In this document: in pieces, positions 50,794 to 60,573 of the stretch
Layout: each line of letters opens with the position of its first letter
Numbering within the stretch: the first letter of the stretch is position 1
NCBI GenBank assembly: GCA_022705325.1
Contig: JAKJER010000034.1
Coordinates: 1-64,000 of the forward strand
Direction: 5' to 3'
DNA length: 64,000 nt
Source of the DNA: Planctomycetota bacterium
GTDB lineage: Bacteria > Planctomycetota > Phycisphaerae > SM23-33
The notes under the pieces: model-generated
Seen by the model: only the letters and a program-made list of their open reading frames with translations
What the model was told of the DNA's origin: nothing
The model's database searches: none
Translations under genes and position numbers: made by a program

Positions 50794-51975
50794 ATGGCGA
50801 AGAAAACGGTTCGATCGGGCATTGTCGGGGCGGGGTTCTCAGCCACCTTCCACTTCGAGGCCGTCCGCAAGGTCTACGGCGTGGACGCCCAGGTGCAGGG
50901 CGTGTTCGCCGCCGACCGCGAGCAGGCCCAGCGCTACGCCAAGGAACGCGACATCCGCTGCTTCGAGAGCCTCGACGAACTGCTGGACAACGTGGACCTG
51001 GTCCACTGCTGCGTGCCCGTCTCGGTGCATGAGCAGGTGGCGGTGGCCGCGCTCCAGCGCGACAAGTTCGCCATCGTCGAGAAGCCCATGACCGGCTACT
51101 GCGGGCCGGGCACGGACGGCTGGAACGGCGGGGAAGCGCCCAAGCAGGTCGCCCTGGAGTCGGCCATGGCCAGCGTCGAGCGGATGCTGGCGGCTGAGAA
51201 GAAGAGCAAGGGGCGCATCCTCTACGCCGAGAACTGGGTCTACGCCCCGTCGATCCAGAAGGAGCGGGAGATCCTCGCCAAGACGGGCGCCCAGATCCTG
51301 TGGATCCACGGCGAGGAGGCCCACAGCGGCTCGCACGCCAAGACCTACGCGTACTGGAAATTCTCCGGCGGCGGGGTGATGATCGGCAAGGGCTGCCATC
51401 CGCTGACGGCCGCCCTGTACCTCAAGCGCGTCGAGGGCCAGGTGCGCAACGGCAAGCCCATCAAGCCCAAGAGCGTCTCGGCCCGCATCCACGCGATCAC
51501 GCGCCTGCCGGACTTCCGCGACGAGGGGCACATCCGCTGCGACTACTACGACATCGACGACTGGTCGATGATGCACGTGACCTTCGAGGACGGCACCTGC
51601 GCGACGATCTTCGCCAGCGACATCGTCCTGGGCGGCATCCACAACTGGCTGGAGGTCTGCGCCAACAACCACCGGACCATCTGCAACATCAACCCCAACA
51701 ACCAGATGAACACCTACAACCCGGTGGACGCAGCCTTCCAGGACATCTACGTGGTGGAGAAGACCGGCACCAAGCAGGGCTGGTCCAACCCCGCCCCCGA
51801 CGAGGACTTCTCCACCGGCTATCCGCAGGAGATCGAGGCGTTCTACCGGGCGGCCGCCTACGGCACGCCCACCGAGACCGACTCGCTCCTGGGCGCCGAC
51901 ACCATCAGCACCATCTACAGCGCGTATGTGTCCGCAGAGAACGGCGGGGCGGAGACGGCGATCAAGACGTATTGA
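50794..51975 (+). CDS. Gfo/Idh/MocA family oxidoreductase
   Basis: 393 residues, cytoplasmic. Rossmann loop GAGFSATFHFEAV, family lysine in VEKPMTGY, and the sheet domain with HSGSHAKTYAYWKFSGGG and GKGCHPLTAALY, where His is probably catalytic. AGAGGAG precedes the ATG. It is divergent from the DUF1080 gene, suggesting shared regulation of a keto-sugar pathway, although the sequence alone does not prove the substrate. Its stop lies 1 bp from the convergent ispG end, so transcripts must overlap or terminate inside. Confidence 0.88.
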   Translation: MAKKTVRSGIVGAGFSATFHFEAVRKVYGVDAQVQGVFAADREQAQRYAKERDIRCFESLDELLDNVDLVHCCVPVSVHEQVAVAALQRDKFAIVEKPMTGYCGPGTDGWNGGEAPKQVALESAMASVERMLAAEKKSKGRILYAENWVYAPSIQKEREILAKTGAQILWIHGEEAHSGSHAKTYAYWKFSGGGVMIGKGCHPLTAALYLKRVEGQVRNGKPIKPKSVSARIHAITRLPDFRDEGHIRCDYYDIDDWSMMHVTFEDGTCATIFASDIVLGGIHNWLEVCANNHRTICNINPNNQMNTYNPVDAAFQDIYVVEKTGTKQGWSNPAPDEDFSTGYPQEIEAFYRAAAYGTPTETDSLLGADTISTIYSAYVSAENGGAETAIKTY

Positions 51976-51976
51976 C

Positions 51977-53107
51977 CTACTCTTCGCTGGTGCGCATTTC
52001 GGCCGCCGCCTGGCGGACCTCGGCGACGACGGCGGGCACGATCTCGTCGGCTTTCAGCGTGCGGACCTTGTGTCCGCGGCGGTAGAGCAGGGCCTTGCCC
52101 TTGCCCGCGCAGACGGCGACGTCGGCGCCCTCAGCCTCGCCGGGCCCGTTGACCACGCAGCCCATCACAGCCACCGTCACCGGCTCGACCACGTCGCTCA
52201 GGGCGGCGCGGATGGCCTCGGCGACCGGGGCCATGTCCATCTGAATGCGTCCGCACGTGGGGCAGGCGATCAGTTCGATGCCGCGCCGTTTCCGCAGCCG
52301 CAGGCTGGCCAGCAGTTCCACCGCCGCCTCCACCTCGCGGACCGGGTCGCCCGCGTAGGAGATGCGCAGCGTCTCGCCGATGCCCTCGGCCAGCAGCGTG
52401 CCCAGGGCGGCGGCCGAGCGGATCGCCCCGCTGGCCGGCGTGCCCGCGTGGGTGACGCCCAGGTGCAACGGGCGATCCCACCGCCGGGCCATCAGACGGT
52501 TGACCTCGATGCAGGTGACGGCATCGTGGCTCTTGGCCGACAGGACGAGATTCTCGAACTTGGCCTCCTCAAACGCCTCCAGGTACGTCGCGAGCTTCTC
52601 GACCATCAGCTCGTGCAGCGGGCGCTGGAGTTCGGCTTCGTGACGCGCGGCGTCGCTGCGGTCGACGATCGAGCCCTCGTTCACCCCCACGCGGATGGCC
52701 ACGCCCGCCTCAGCCGCCCGGGCGATGACGCGCCGGACCTGCTCGCGGTCGCGAATGTTGCCGGGGTTCAGGCGGATCTTGGCCACGCCCGCGTCGATGG
52801 CCTCCAACGCCCGGTCGAAGTGGAAGTGCACGTCGGCCACGATCGGCACGCCCGCGCGGGCCAGGATCGCGGGCAGGGCGGCGGTGTCGGCCGGCGTGGG
52901 CACGGCCACACGGACCACGTCCGCCCCCGCGGCCGCCAGCTCCTCGATCTGCGCAACCGTGGCTTCCGCGTCGGCCGTGCGGGTGTTGGTCATGCTCTGC
53001 ACGCTCACAGGCGCATCGCCGCCAATGACAACCGCCCCGGCCGGGCCGACACGATTGGTCAGCCGGACGGACCGCGCAGCTCGCCTCTGGATCACTGGAA
53101 GTCTCAT
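51977..53107 (-). CDS. ispG: 4-hydroxy-3-methylbut-2-enyl diphosphate synthase (flavodoxin)
   Basis: 376 residues. IspG (GcpE) converts methylerythritol cyclodiphosphate to HMBPP in the MEP isoprenoid pathway with a 4Fe-4S cluster. Visible marks: PVSVQSMTNT near residue 38, the TIM barrel with ADVHFHFDRALEA and KIRLNPGNIRD, and cluster cysteines in CPTCGR and MGCVVNGPGEA. It is the short bacterial form without the plant-type insert. TTGTGA-17-TATCAT lies upstream and ends just 7 nt before the ATG, with no Shine-Dalgarno: a strong leaderless candidate. Confidence 0.95.
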   Translation of the reverse strand: MRLPVIQRRAARSVRLTNRVGPAGAVVIGGDAPVSVQSMTNTRTADAEATVAQIEELAAAGADVVRVAVPTPADTAALPAILARAGVPIVADVHFHFDRALEAIDAGVAKIRLNPGNIRDREQVRRVIARAAEAGVAIRVGVNEGSIVDRSDAARHEAELQRPLHELMVEKLATYLEAFEEAKFENLVLSAKSHDAVTCIEVNRLMARRWDRPLHLGVTHAGTPASGAIRSAAALGTLLAEGIGETLRISYAGDPVREVEAAVELLASLRLRKRRGIELIACPTCGRIQMDMAPVAEAIRAALSDVVEPVTVAVMGCVVNGPGEAEGADVAVCAGKGKALLYRRGHKVRTLKADEIVPAVVAEVRQAAAEMRTSEE

Positions 53108-53114
53108 GGCATGG

Positions 53115-53143
53115 ATGATACGGGGTCCGACCGCCGTTCACAA
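53115..53143 (-). promoter_or_regulatory. ispG promoter, leaderless arrangement
   Basis: On the minus strand TTGTGA (53143-53138), a 17-bp spacer, then TATCAT (53120-53115). The ATG at 53107 follows after 7 nt, so transcription should begin at or next to the A of the ATG. Confidence 0.5.
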
Positions 53144-53160
53144 ATCCAAAGGGCCAGGCC

Positions 53161-56088
53161 TTAATCGCCCCAGCGAATCTCGCACCCGGCCCGTTCCAAC
53201 TCATCCAGTACCTTCCACGACTCGTCCCAGAGCGGGTTCTTGGGGGGAGGCCAGAGTTTCTTCAGCTTCATCCCACGTAGCGGGCTCAGATCGACCACCT
53301 TCGTCTCGCGTACGTCCAACATTTCCAACGGCATGCCTGCCAGCGGGCCGAGGTCCTCCAGCGGGTTGCGACGGCAATTCAGGGACTTGAGCTTCAGGCC
53401 ATGCAGGGCGGACAGGTCGCGAGTGCCCGTGGCGGCGATGAGGAGCTCCTTCAGGGGCAGGTCCCTCACGAAGGCCAGATCCTTGATCGGATAGCCGTAA
53501 CAGTTCAGCGTCTCCAGCGGCATGCCGCGAAGGGTCTCTTCGAGGCCCTCGCGCATCTCGTAGCACACGCCGGCGCTCAGTTCACGGAGCTTCATTCCCC
53601 TCAACGGCGACAGGTCGCGGACCTTCGTGCCGCTCACGCAAAGGGTTTCCAGCGGCATGCCGATCAGCGGCGCCAGGTCGGTGACGGCGGTCTGTCCGCA
53701 GTCGAGAGACTCCAGTTGCATCCCTTTCAGCGGCGACAGGTCGGTGACGGCGGTCTGGCAGCAATTGAGCCTTCTCAACGGCATGCCCCGGAGCACGTCC
53801 AGGCTGCGGACACTCGTGCTGGAGAGGTCCAGTTCGCTCAGGGGCATCCCCTTCAGCGGGGTCAGGTCTGAAATCGAAGCGCGCGGCAGGGACAGTCGCC
53901 TCAGCGACAGACCTGCCAGCGGATGGGCAAAACGCAGTATCGTGTGGTTGTTGTAGGCCGCCACGATGACGCCATCTTCAACCGTGAAACTCACTCTCGT
54001 GTCCAGTCCGTTCATCGCGGTGATCCGGTCTTGAATCCGCCGGACTTGTTCGGGAGCGGGCAGATCCCGTATGGACTGGTGAAGACCCTTGCAGGCGATC
54101 CAGGCGTTGCAGTTGTCTATCTGGTCGAGCAGGTCCGCCTTCAGGGCCTCGACGTCCTGACGGGCTTGTGACAGTTTGACCTGAAGGGCGCTGCGGACGT
54201 GAGAGGGGGCGTCGGATCGCGCGATCTGTTCTCTCGCCCGCTCGTAGGCAGCCAGGGCGTCAGGCGCCTTGAGACCGGCTTGGAGTGCGTCGCCCAGGGC
54301 GATCAGCTTGCGCCAGTCCTGCTCCTGGGCCGGTACGCGCTGCGAGGTCTTCATCAGCTCAAGGGTCCGCGTGTACGCCCGCAGGGCCTTGTCATGTTCG
54401 CGCCGCAGGAAGAACAGGTCCCCGGCCTGGTGAAAGCTGTGCCAGTCGTGCCCCTCGTCAGCAGCGCCCAGCAGCGATTCGGCCTGGGCCAGTTCACCCT
54501 CCCTGGCCAGGATCGTCGCCAGCAGCAGACGCGAGAGTTCGTGTCGCGGATCGAGCCGGATCGCCTTCGCCACGTGGCTGCGGGCCGCCGACAGGTCGCC
54601 CCGCTGGAGCGCCACCGCCGCCAGGGCGTATCCCCCCCAAGGGCCCCGGGGGAAGATGTCGCCCGCGGCCGCCGCGCTGACGTCGGCTTCGATCCATCGT
54701 CCTTCTTCGGCGGCCCGCACGGCCCGCAGGGCCAGTTCCCGCGAGGCCGACTGCGCGGTGGCAATCTGTTGGTTGCGGGCCTGCTGCGCCGCCGCCCGCT
54801 CGCGCCGCGCCGTGTCTCGCTGGTCCTGGAGGCGCAGGATGAACCACGCGGTCAAGGCGACGATCAGCACCAGCGCCACCGCGACCGACGCACAAAGCCC
54901 CGCGTTGCGGTGGGCGAACTTGCGGAGGCGGTACCACGAACTCACCGGACGGGCCAGGACCGGTTCATGGTTGAGATGTCGCCGGATGTCTTCGGCCAGG
55001 TCCCCAGCCGACGCGTAGCGCCGTTCCCTGTCCTTGGCCATGGCCTTGCCCAGGATGTTCTCGAGGTCGCCCCGAAGGGCCCGGCTGAGAGTGCCCAGTC
55101 GCGTCGGCTCCACTTCGCGGATGATCCGAACGACCTCCAGCATGCCGCGATTGGACAGGTCGTACGGGCGCTTGTCCGTCAGAAGTTCGTAGAGAGTCAC
55201 CCCCAGCGCATAGACGTCCGAGCGCACGTCGATCTCGTTCGGGTCGCCCGTCGTCTGCTCGGGGCTCATGTAGGGCAGGGTGCCCATGATGGAGCCCGTG
55301 TTGGTGGTGATCGTCGTTGCCTTCAGGTCGCTGTCGGTGGCGCGAGCGATGCCGAAGTCCAGGATCTTGGGCTGGCCCGCGTTGTCCACCAGGATGTTCT
55401 GCGGCTTGATGTCGCGATGGACCACTCCTTTCTGGTGGGCGTGCTGGACCGCGTCGCAGACTTCCGCGAACATGGTCAGCCGCTCCCGCACACCCAGATC
55501 GTGGGCATCGGCATAGGGAATCAATGGCAAGGCGCCCTGGACGTACTCCATGACGAAGTACGGCTGCGGGCCGCTGCCCGCGTCGTACATGCCCGCCTCG
55601 TAGATCTGGGCGATCCCCGGATGCTTGAGCCGCCCCAGCACCTGCGACTCCAACTGGAACCGCTGCAGCACCTCCGGAGAGGTCATCCCCGGGCGAATCA
55701 CCTTCAGGGCCACTTCCCGGCGAGGGTTCTCCTGTTCCACCAGCCAGATCACGCCCATTCCCCCGGCGGCCAGGGGACGGATCACCCTGTAGCCCGGGAT
55801 TCGCGGGGACAGGTCCTCCAGAGGCAGTTCCTCGTCCGGCAGGGCCGCTGTCGCCTCGGGCTCCAGCGGAGGCAACTCCGCCTGCCCGGCCAGGAACCCC
55901 TCTTCCTCGACGCTGGCGGCATGGGCCAGCAGCGCCAGCACCGCGCGAACGACCGCCGGCTCATCCCCGCAACGATCCCGCACCAGGTCCTGCCGGGCGG
56001 ACGCATCGATCCCCAGCGCCTCGGCAGCCACCTCGTCCACCCGGGCCTGTTGGGCGGGGGTCAGCTTGTCACCCGGAGCGAAGTTCAT
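53161..56088 (-). CDS. Membrane Ser/Thr protein kinase with TPR and leucine-rich repeats
   Basis: 975 residues. Acidic N-terminal leader (1-95), then a PknB-type kinase: glycine loop LAAGGMGVIW, catalytic Lys129 (VALKV), Glu147, HRDIKPQN with catalytic Asp226, DFG at 244-246, and a GTLPYMSPEQ activation segment. One membrane helix at about 393-415. The remaining part would be outside the cytoplasm: helical TPR-like repeats (about 430-690), then roughly ten leucine-rich repeats (about 725-955, units like LSPLKGMQLESLDCGQT). Its ATG overlaps the ECF sigma stop by four bases (ATGA), so they are co-translated and probably act in one signalling route. Confidence 0.92.
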   Translation of the reverse strand: MNFAPGDKLTPAQQARVDEVAAEALGIDASARQDLVRDRCGDEPAVVRAVLALLAHAASVEEEGFLAGQAELPPLEPEATAALPDEELPLEDLSPRIPGYRVIRPLAAGGMGVIWLVEQENPRREVALKVIRPGMTSPEVLQRFQLESQVLGRLKHPGIAQIYEAGMYDAGSGPQPYFVMEYVQGALPLIPYADAHDLGVRERLTMFAEVCDAVQHAHQKGVVHRDIKPQNILVDNAGQPKILDFGIARATDSDLKATTITTNTGSIMGTLPYMSPEQTTGDPNEIDVRSDVYALGVTLYELLTDKRPYDLSNRGMLEVVRIIREVEPTRLGTLSRALRGDLENILGKAMAKDRERRYASAGDLAEDIRRHLNHEPVLARPVSSWYRLRKFAHRNAGLCASVAVALVLIVALTAWFILRLQDQRDTARRERAAAQQARNQQIATAQSASRELALRAVRAAEEGRWIEADVSAAAAGDIFPRGPWGGYALAAVALQRGDLSAARSHVAKAIRLDPRHELSRLLLATILAREGELAQAESLLGAADEGHDWHSFHQAGDLFFLRREHDKALRAYTRTLELMKTSQRVPAQEQDWRKLIALGDALQAGLKAPDALAAYERAREQIARSDAPSHVRSALQVKLSQARQDVEALKADLLDQIDNCNAWIACKGLHQSIRDLPAPEQVRRIQDRITAMNGLDTRVSFTVEDGVIVAAYNNHTILRFAHPLAGLSLRRLSLPRASISDLTPLKGMPLSELDLSSTSVRSLDVLRGMPLRRLNCCQTAVTDLSPLKGMQLESLDCGQTAVTDLAPLIGMPLETLCVSGTKVRDLSPLRGMKLRELSAGVCYEMREGLEETLRGMPLETLNCYGYPIKDLAFVRDLPLKELLIAATGTRDLSALHGLKLKSLNCRRNPLEDLGPLAGMPLEMLDVRETKVVDLSPLRGMKLKKLWPPPKNPLWDESWKVLDELERAGCEIRWGD

Positions 56089-56684
56089 TCGTCTTCAGCC
56101 CCGCTGAGCCTCTGATGCAGCCAGGCGCGCGCGAGCTGCCAGTCGGTCTTGACGGTGGCCGGCGAGAGCCCCATCAACTCGCCCGTCTCCTCGATCGTCC
56201 GCCCGCCAAAGTAGCGGTGCATGACCACGCCGAACCAGCGCTCGTTGCGACCCTCGAGATGCCGTAAGGCCTCGTCGAGATCCAGGAAGTCCACGTCGGC
56301 GAAAGCGGCGTCGGGGCTCTCGGCGACGTCAATGTCGCCCAGCGCGACCGGCTTCTCCCCGCCGCCGCGTTTGGCCGCACGCTTGCCGCGCCAGTAATCC
56401 TTCAGGATCGCCCGCATCGCCAGGGCCACCGTGCGATAGAACGTCTCACGGTTCTCCCGCTGGTCCGGAGCCGGGACGGGAAAACGCCTCTCAAAGAACA
56501 GGTAGGCCTCGTTGGCCAGGGCCGTCGGCTGCATCGTGTGCCCGAACTTCCCGACGTGCCACGCCCGCCCCGCCAGTTCGCGCAATTCCTCGTACACCAG
56601 GGCGAATAGCCGATCGCGCGCCTGAGCGTCGCCTGCCCGGCTGGCCTGGACCAGCACGGTTACATCATGGTTCTGCCTGTCCAT
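56085..56684 (-). CDS. ECF-type RNA polymerase sigma factor
   Basis: 199 residues of the planctomycete-rich ECF subfamily (Sigma-70_ECF). The region-2 helix includes LFALVYEELRELAGRAWH, the subfamily mark is TALANEAYL, and region 4 has the helix-turn-helix TIEETGELMGLSPATVKTDWQLARAWL. No anti-sigma factor is adjacent. Instead a kinase gene overlaps its stop, the arrangement in which phosphorylation is thought to control sigma activity. AAGGGG precedes the ATG. Its target promoters are unknown. Confidence 0.93.
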   Translation of the reverse strand: MDRQNHDVTVLVQASRAGDAQARDRLFALVYEELRELAGRAWHVGKFGHTMQPTALANEAYLFFERRFPVPAPDQRENRETFYRTVALAMRAILKDYWRGKRAAKRGGGEKPVALGDIDVAESPDAAFADVDFLDLDEALRHLEGRNERWFGVVMHRYFGGRTIEETGELMGLSPATVKTDWQLARAWLHQRLSGAEDE

Positions 56685-56938
56685 AGCAGTGCCCCTTCAT
56701 CCGAACGGAAATGACACAAGATCATTCTAAACGGGCACTTGCGGAACGTCAACCTGCCGCCCGCTCCGGGGGGCTTAAAAAAAGTGGCCAGACCGGGAGA
56801 ATTCTCCAGCCACTCGTCCGGCCGTTTGCCCTCTACATGGTTGAAGAGACGTGGTGCACAACAGACTCCACGCACGCAAATAAGAAACCCGGCCCGGGCC
56901 CGATGAGGCCCCGACCCCTGAAAGGAAAGGAACAGACC

Positions 56939-57352
56939 ATGTCCACGAACCGAAACAAGACCGTCGTTGCCTTGGCCCTGATGGCCGCCGTGCTCATGCT
57001 GGGAACCTTCGCGTCGGCCGCCTCTGGCCCGAGCCAGGGGGGCACCCGCTACGCGGCGGAGCTGAAGCGGATCGAGAAGCTCCACGTCGAGATTGCGGGA
57101 TTCTTGGAATCGCACAGGCGTTTCCGGGCCGGCCCCAGTTGGAAGCGCATGGACGAGGCCAAGCGACAGAAGAGCCTCATCCGCCTGTACGAGACGATCA
57201 CAGCCCGCATCAAGGGCGTCGAGAAAGGGCTCCGCTACGCGGGTCCGAAGTGCAAGGCCGTCGATATGCTCCGAAGGTACGAAGCCGAACTCCGGCAGGC
57301 CCGGGGCGGGCGTCCGGTGTGGGGCGCCGTCGGTGGCGGATGCGGATTCTGA
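56939..57352 (+). CDS. Small secreted helical protein of unknown function
   Basis: 137 residues, signal peptide ending ASA (about residue 27). The mature part is basic and almost entirely helical (RYAAELKRIEKLHVEIAGFL, SLIRLYETITARIKGVEKGL), with a Gly-rich tail GAVGGGCGF. No family recognised; it could be a small helical-bundle envelope or DNA-binding protein. GGAAAGGAA precedes the ATG. It is divergent from the ECF sigma gene across a 254-bp gap and is followed by a strong terminator, so it is a single-gene transcript. Confidence 0.6.
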   Translation: MSTNRNKTVVALALMAAVLMLGTFASAASGPSQGGTRYAAELKRIEKLHVEIAGFLESHRRFRAGPSWKRMDEAKRQKSLIRLYETITARIKGVEKGLRYAGPKCKAVDMLRRYEAELRQARGGRPVWGAVGGGCGF

Positions 57353-57404
57353 GAGAGCAGCACATCGTCGGCGGTTTGTCAGTCCATCGCCGGAAACGAA
57401 AGAG

Positions 57405-57445
57405 CGACCAGGTCCTTTCTCAGGAAAGGGCCTGGTCGTTCTCAT
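57405..57445 (+). terminator. Strong intrinsic terminator
   Basis: A 15-bp stem with one G-T wobble pairs 57405-57419 (CGACCAGGTCCTTTC) with 57424-57438, over a 4-nt loop, followed by TTCTC. It ends the small secreted protein gene at 57352. Confidence 0.7.
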
Positions 57446-57534
57446 GCGCCGGGGGCGCGTCAAAAACGGACTAAATAAACTGGCGCTATCAGTACTTCTT
57501 TGCTACCTCGCAGTTATGGAACAAGGAGCAAAGC

Positions 57535-58862
57535 ATGGACGGCAAGATTACCGGCAAGGACCTGAAGGCCGCGTTGGGCGCGGACCTGGATGCGATGTTG
57601 GACGAGGTGGCCAAGACGATGAATCAAGCCCGCCCGGGCAGGATCATCGCCGATTCCGAAGAAGGGGTGCGGGACGCGGCGGCTGAGTTCCGTCGGCGGC
57701 TCTTCGAGAAGGCTCTGGCGCTTCGTCAGCAGCAGGAGACGAGCGCTTTTTCCCCCTCGGCAGAACCAGCCGACGGTTCGCTGGCACAACAAGGGCAAGC
57801 GGAAGGTCACCTACCTGACGATCAACGGCCGGGTGGAGATCGAACGAACGGTGTACTGGAACGCCGGGGCCGGAAGCGTCGTTCCCGTTGATCAGTGCTT
57901 GGGCATCCGCGAGGACCGCTGTAGCCCCGGCGTGCGCGAGATGGCTTGCCGCGAGGCTCTGGGCAGTGACTTCCGCCAAGCCGCTGACGACCTCAAGCGG
58001 GTGGGCCAGATCGACATGACGCACGAGATGATGCGCCAGGTGGTGGAGGGCGAATCGGCACACGTGCTGAGCCTGCAGCAACGAGGCGTGTTGGGGCCGA
58101 CATGGACGGCGGCAGACTGCGGCCACGGAACGCCAAGCTGCGTGATCACCGGGGCCGACGGCGTGAAGGTTCCGTTGGTGACCGAAGCCGAGAAGGCCAA
58201 GCGACGGGCTCTGCGACGGCGGCCGGGCCCCAAGGCCAGGCGGAGGCGCAAGCGGATCGCTCGGGGAAGCGATCAGCCGTACAAGGAATTCAAAATCGTG
58301 ACGTTCTACGATCCGTCCAAGGAACACCAACACGTGGTGGGCACCAGTGGAGACCATCAGGTCCTGGGCCGTCTGATGCGGCGGGAGGCGGGAAAGCTAC
58401 AACTGGACAAGGCCCAGCAGAAGTACTCGGTGAGCGATGGGGCCGAGTGGATTCGTCGTCAATACCAGCAGCGGTTGCCGATGCTGGAGGCAAACGTGCT
58501 GGACTACTATCACCTGCGGGAACACGTGATTGCTGCCAGTTCCCGGGTGTTCGGGGAAGGCACTGCGGAGTCTCAGGCTTGGCGTGAGCAGATGATGGGT
58601 CTGGTGCTGGTGGAGGGGCCGGTGCGGCTGTTGGAAGAGATCGGACAGCTACGGCGTCAGATGCGTTCGAGGAGCCGGCGAAAGGCGTTGGAGGCATTGC
58701 AGGACTACGTGGCCCCGCGGATGGAGATGCTCCAGTCGTCTGAAAGGCCCCGGGATGCGGTGGGACAAACATAATGCCGAAGGCATGATGGCTTTGGCCG
58801 CCATCCGAGCCAGCGGCTTGTGGACCCGCTATTGGCACCTCCGCCTCGGATTGGCTGCCTGA
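57535..58862 (+). pseudogene. Decayed ISKra4-like transposase, two frame breaks
   Basis: Three reading frames together give one ISKra4-type transposase. The first part (from ATG 57535) runs to about 57748. A one-base shift in the T5C5 run at 57747-57756 moves to the frame reading PPRQNQPTVRWHNKGKRK, INGRVEIERTVYW and SPGVREMACRE, then the catalytic-region DG in ITGADGVKVP and VLDYYHLREH. After RMEMLQ (58735) the frame jumps to RLKGPGMRWDKHNAEG and on to the stop at 58860-58862. The conserved GSGxVE segment with the last catalytic glutamate, roughly 25 residues, is missing. AAGGAG precedes the start. No terminal inverted repeats were recognised. It is almost certainly inactive. Confidence 0.75.
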
Positions 58863-58910
58863 TGCCACAGTATCAGGTCAGACACAGCGGACGCGCCGCG
58901 GAACATCCGC

Positions 58911-58939
58911 TTTTCATTTGCCCCGCAAGCGTGTATGAT
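58911..58939 (+). promoter_or_regulatory. Sigma-70-like promoter of glycyl-tRNA synthetase gene
   Basis: TTTTCA at 58911-58916 and TATGAT at 58934-58939 with a 17-bp spacer, 56 bp before the ATG at 58996. Confidence 0.4.
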
Positions 58940-58995
58940 GTCCGTCTTTACATCCGGCGCCGCCGCGCGCCGAAAGGATAACGGAAAACAGGACC

Positions 58996-60501
<1,506 letters not shown>

Positions 60502-60573
60502 GCAGTAGCCAGCAGCCTGCAGCGGTCAGTCGGTTTGCGTCCAGACAACCGGCTGCGGGCTGCCGATCACAAC

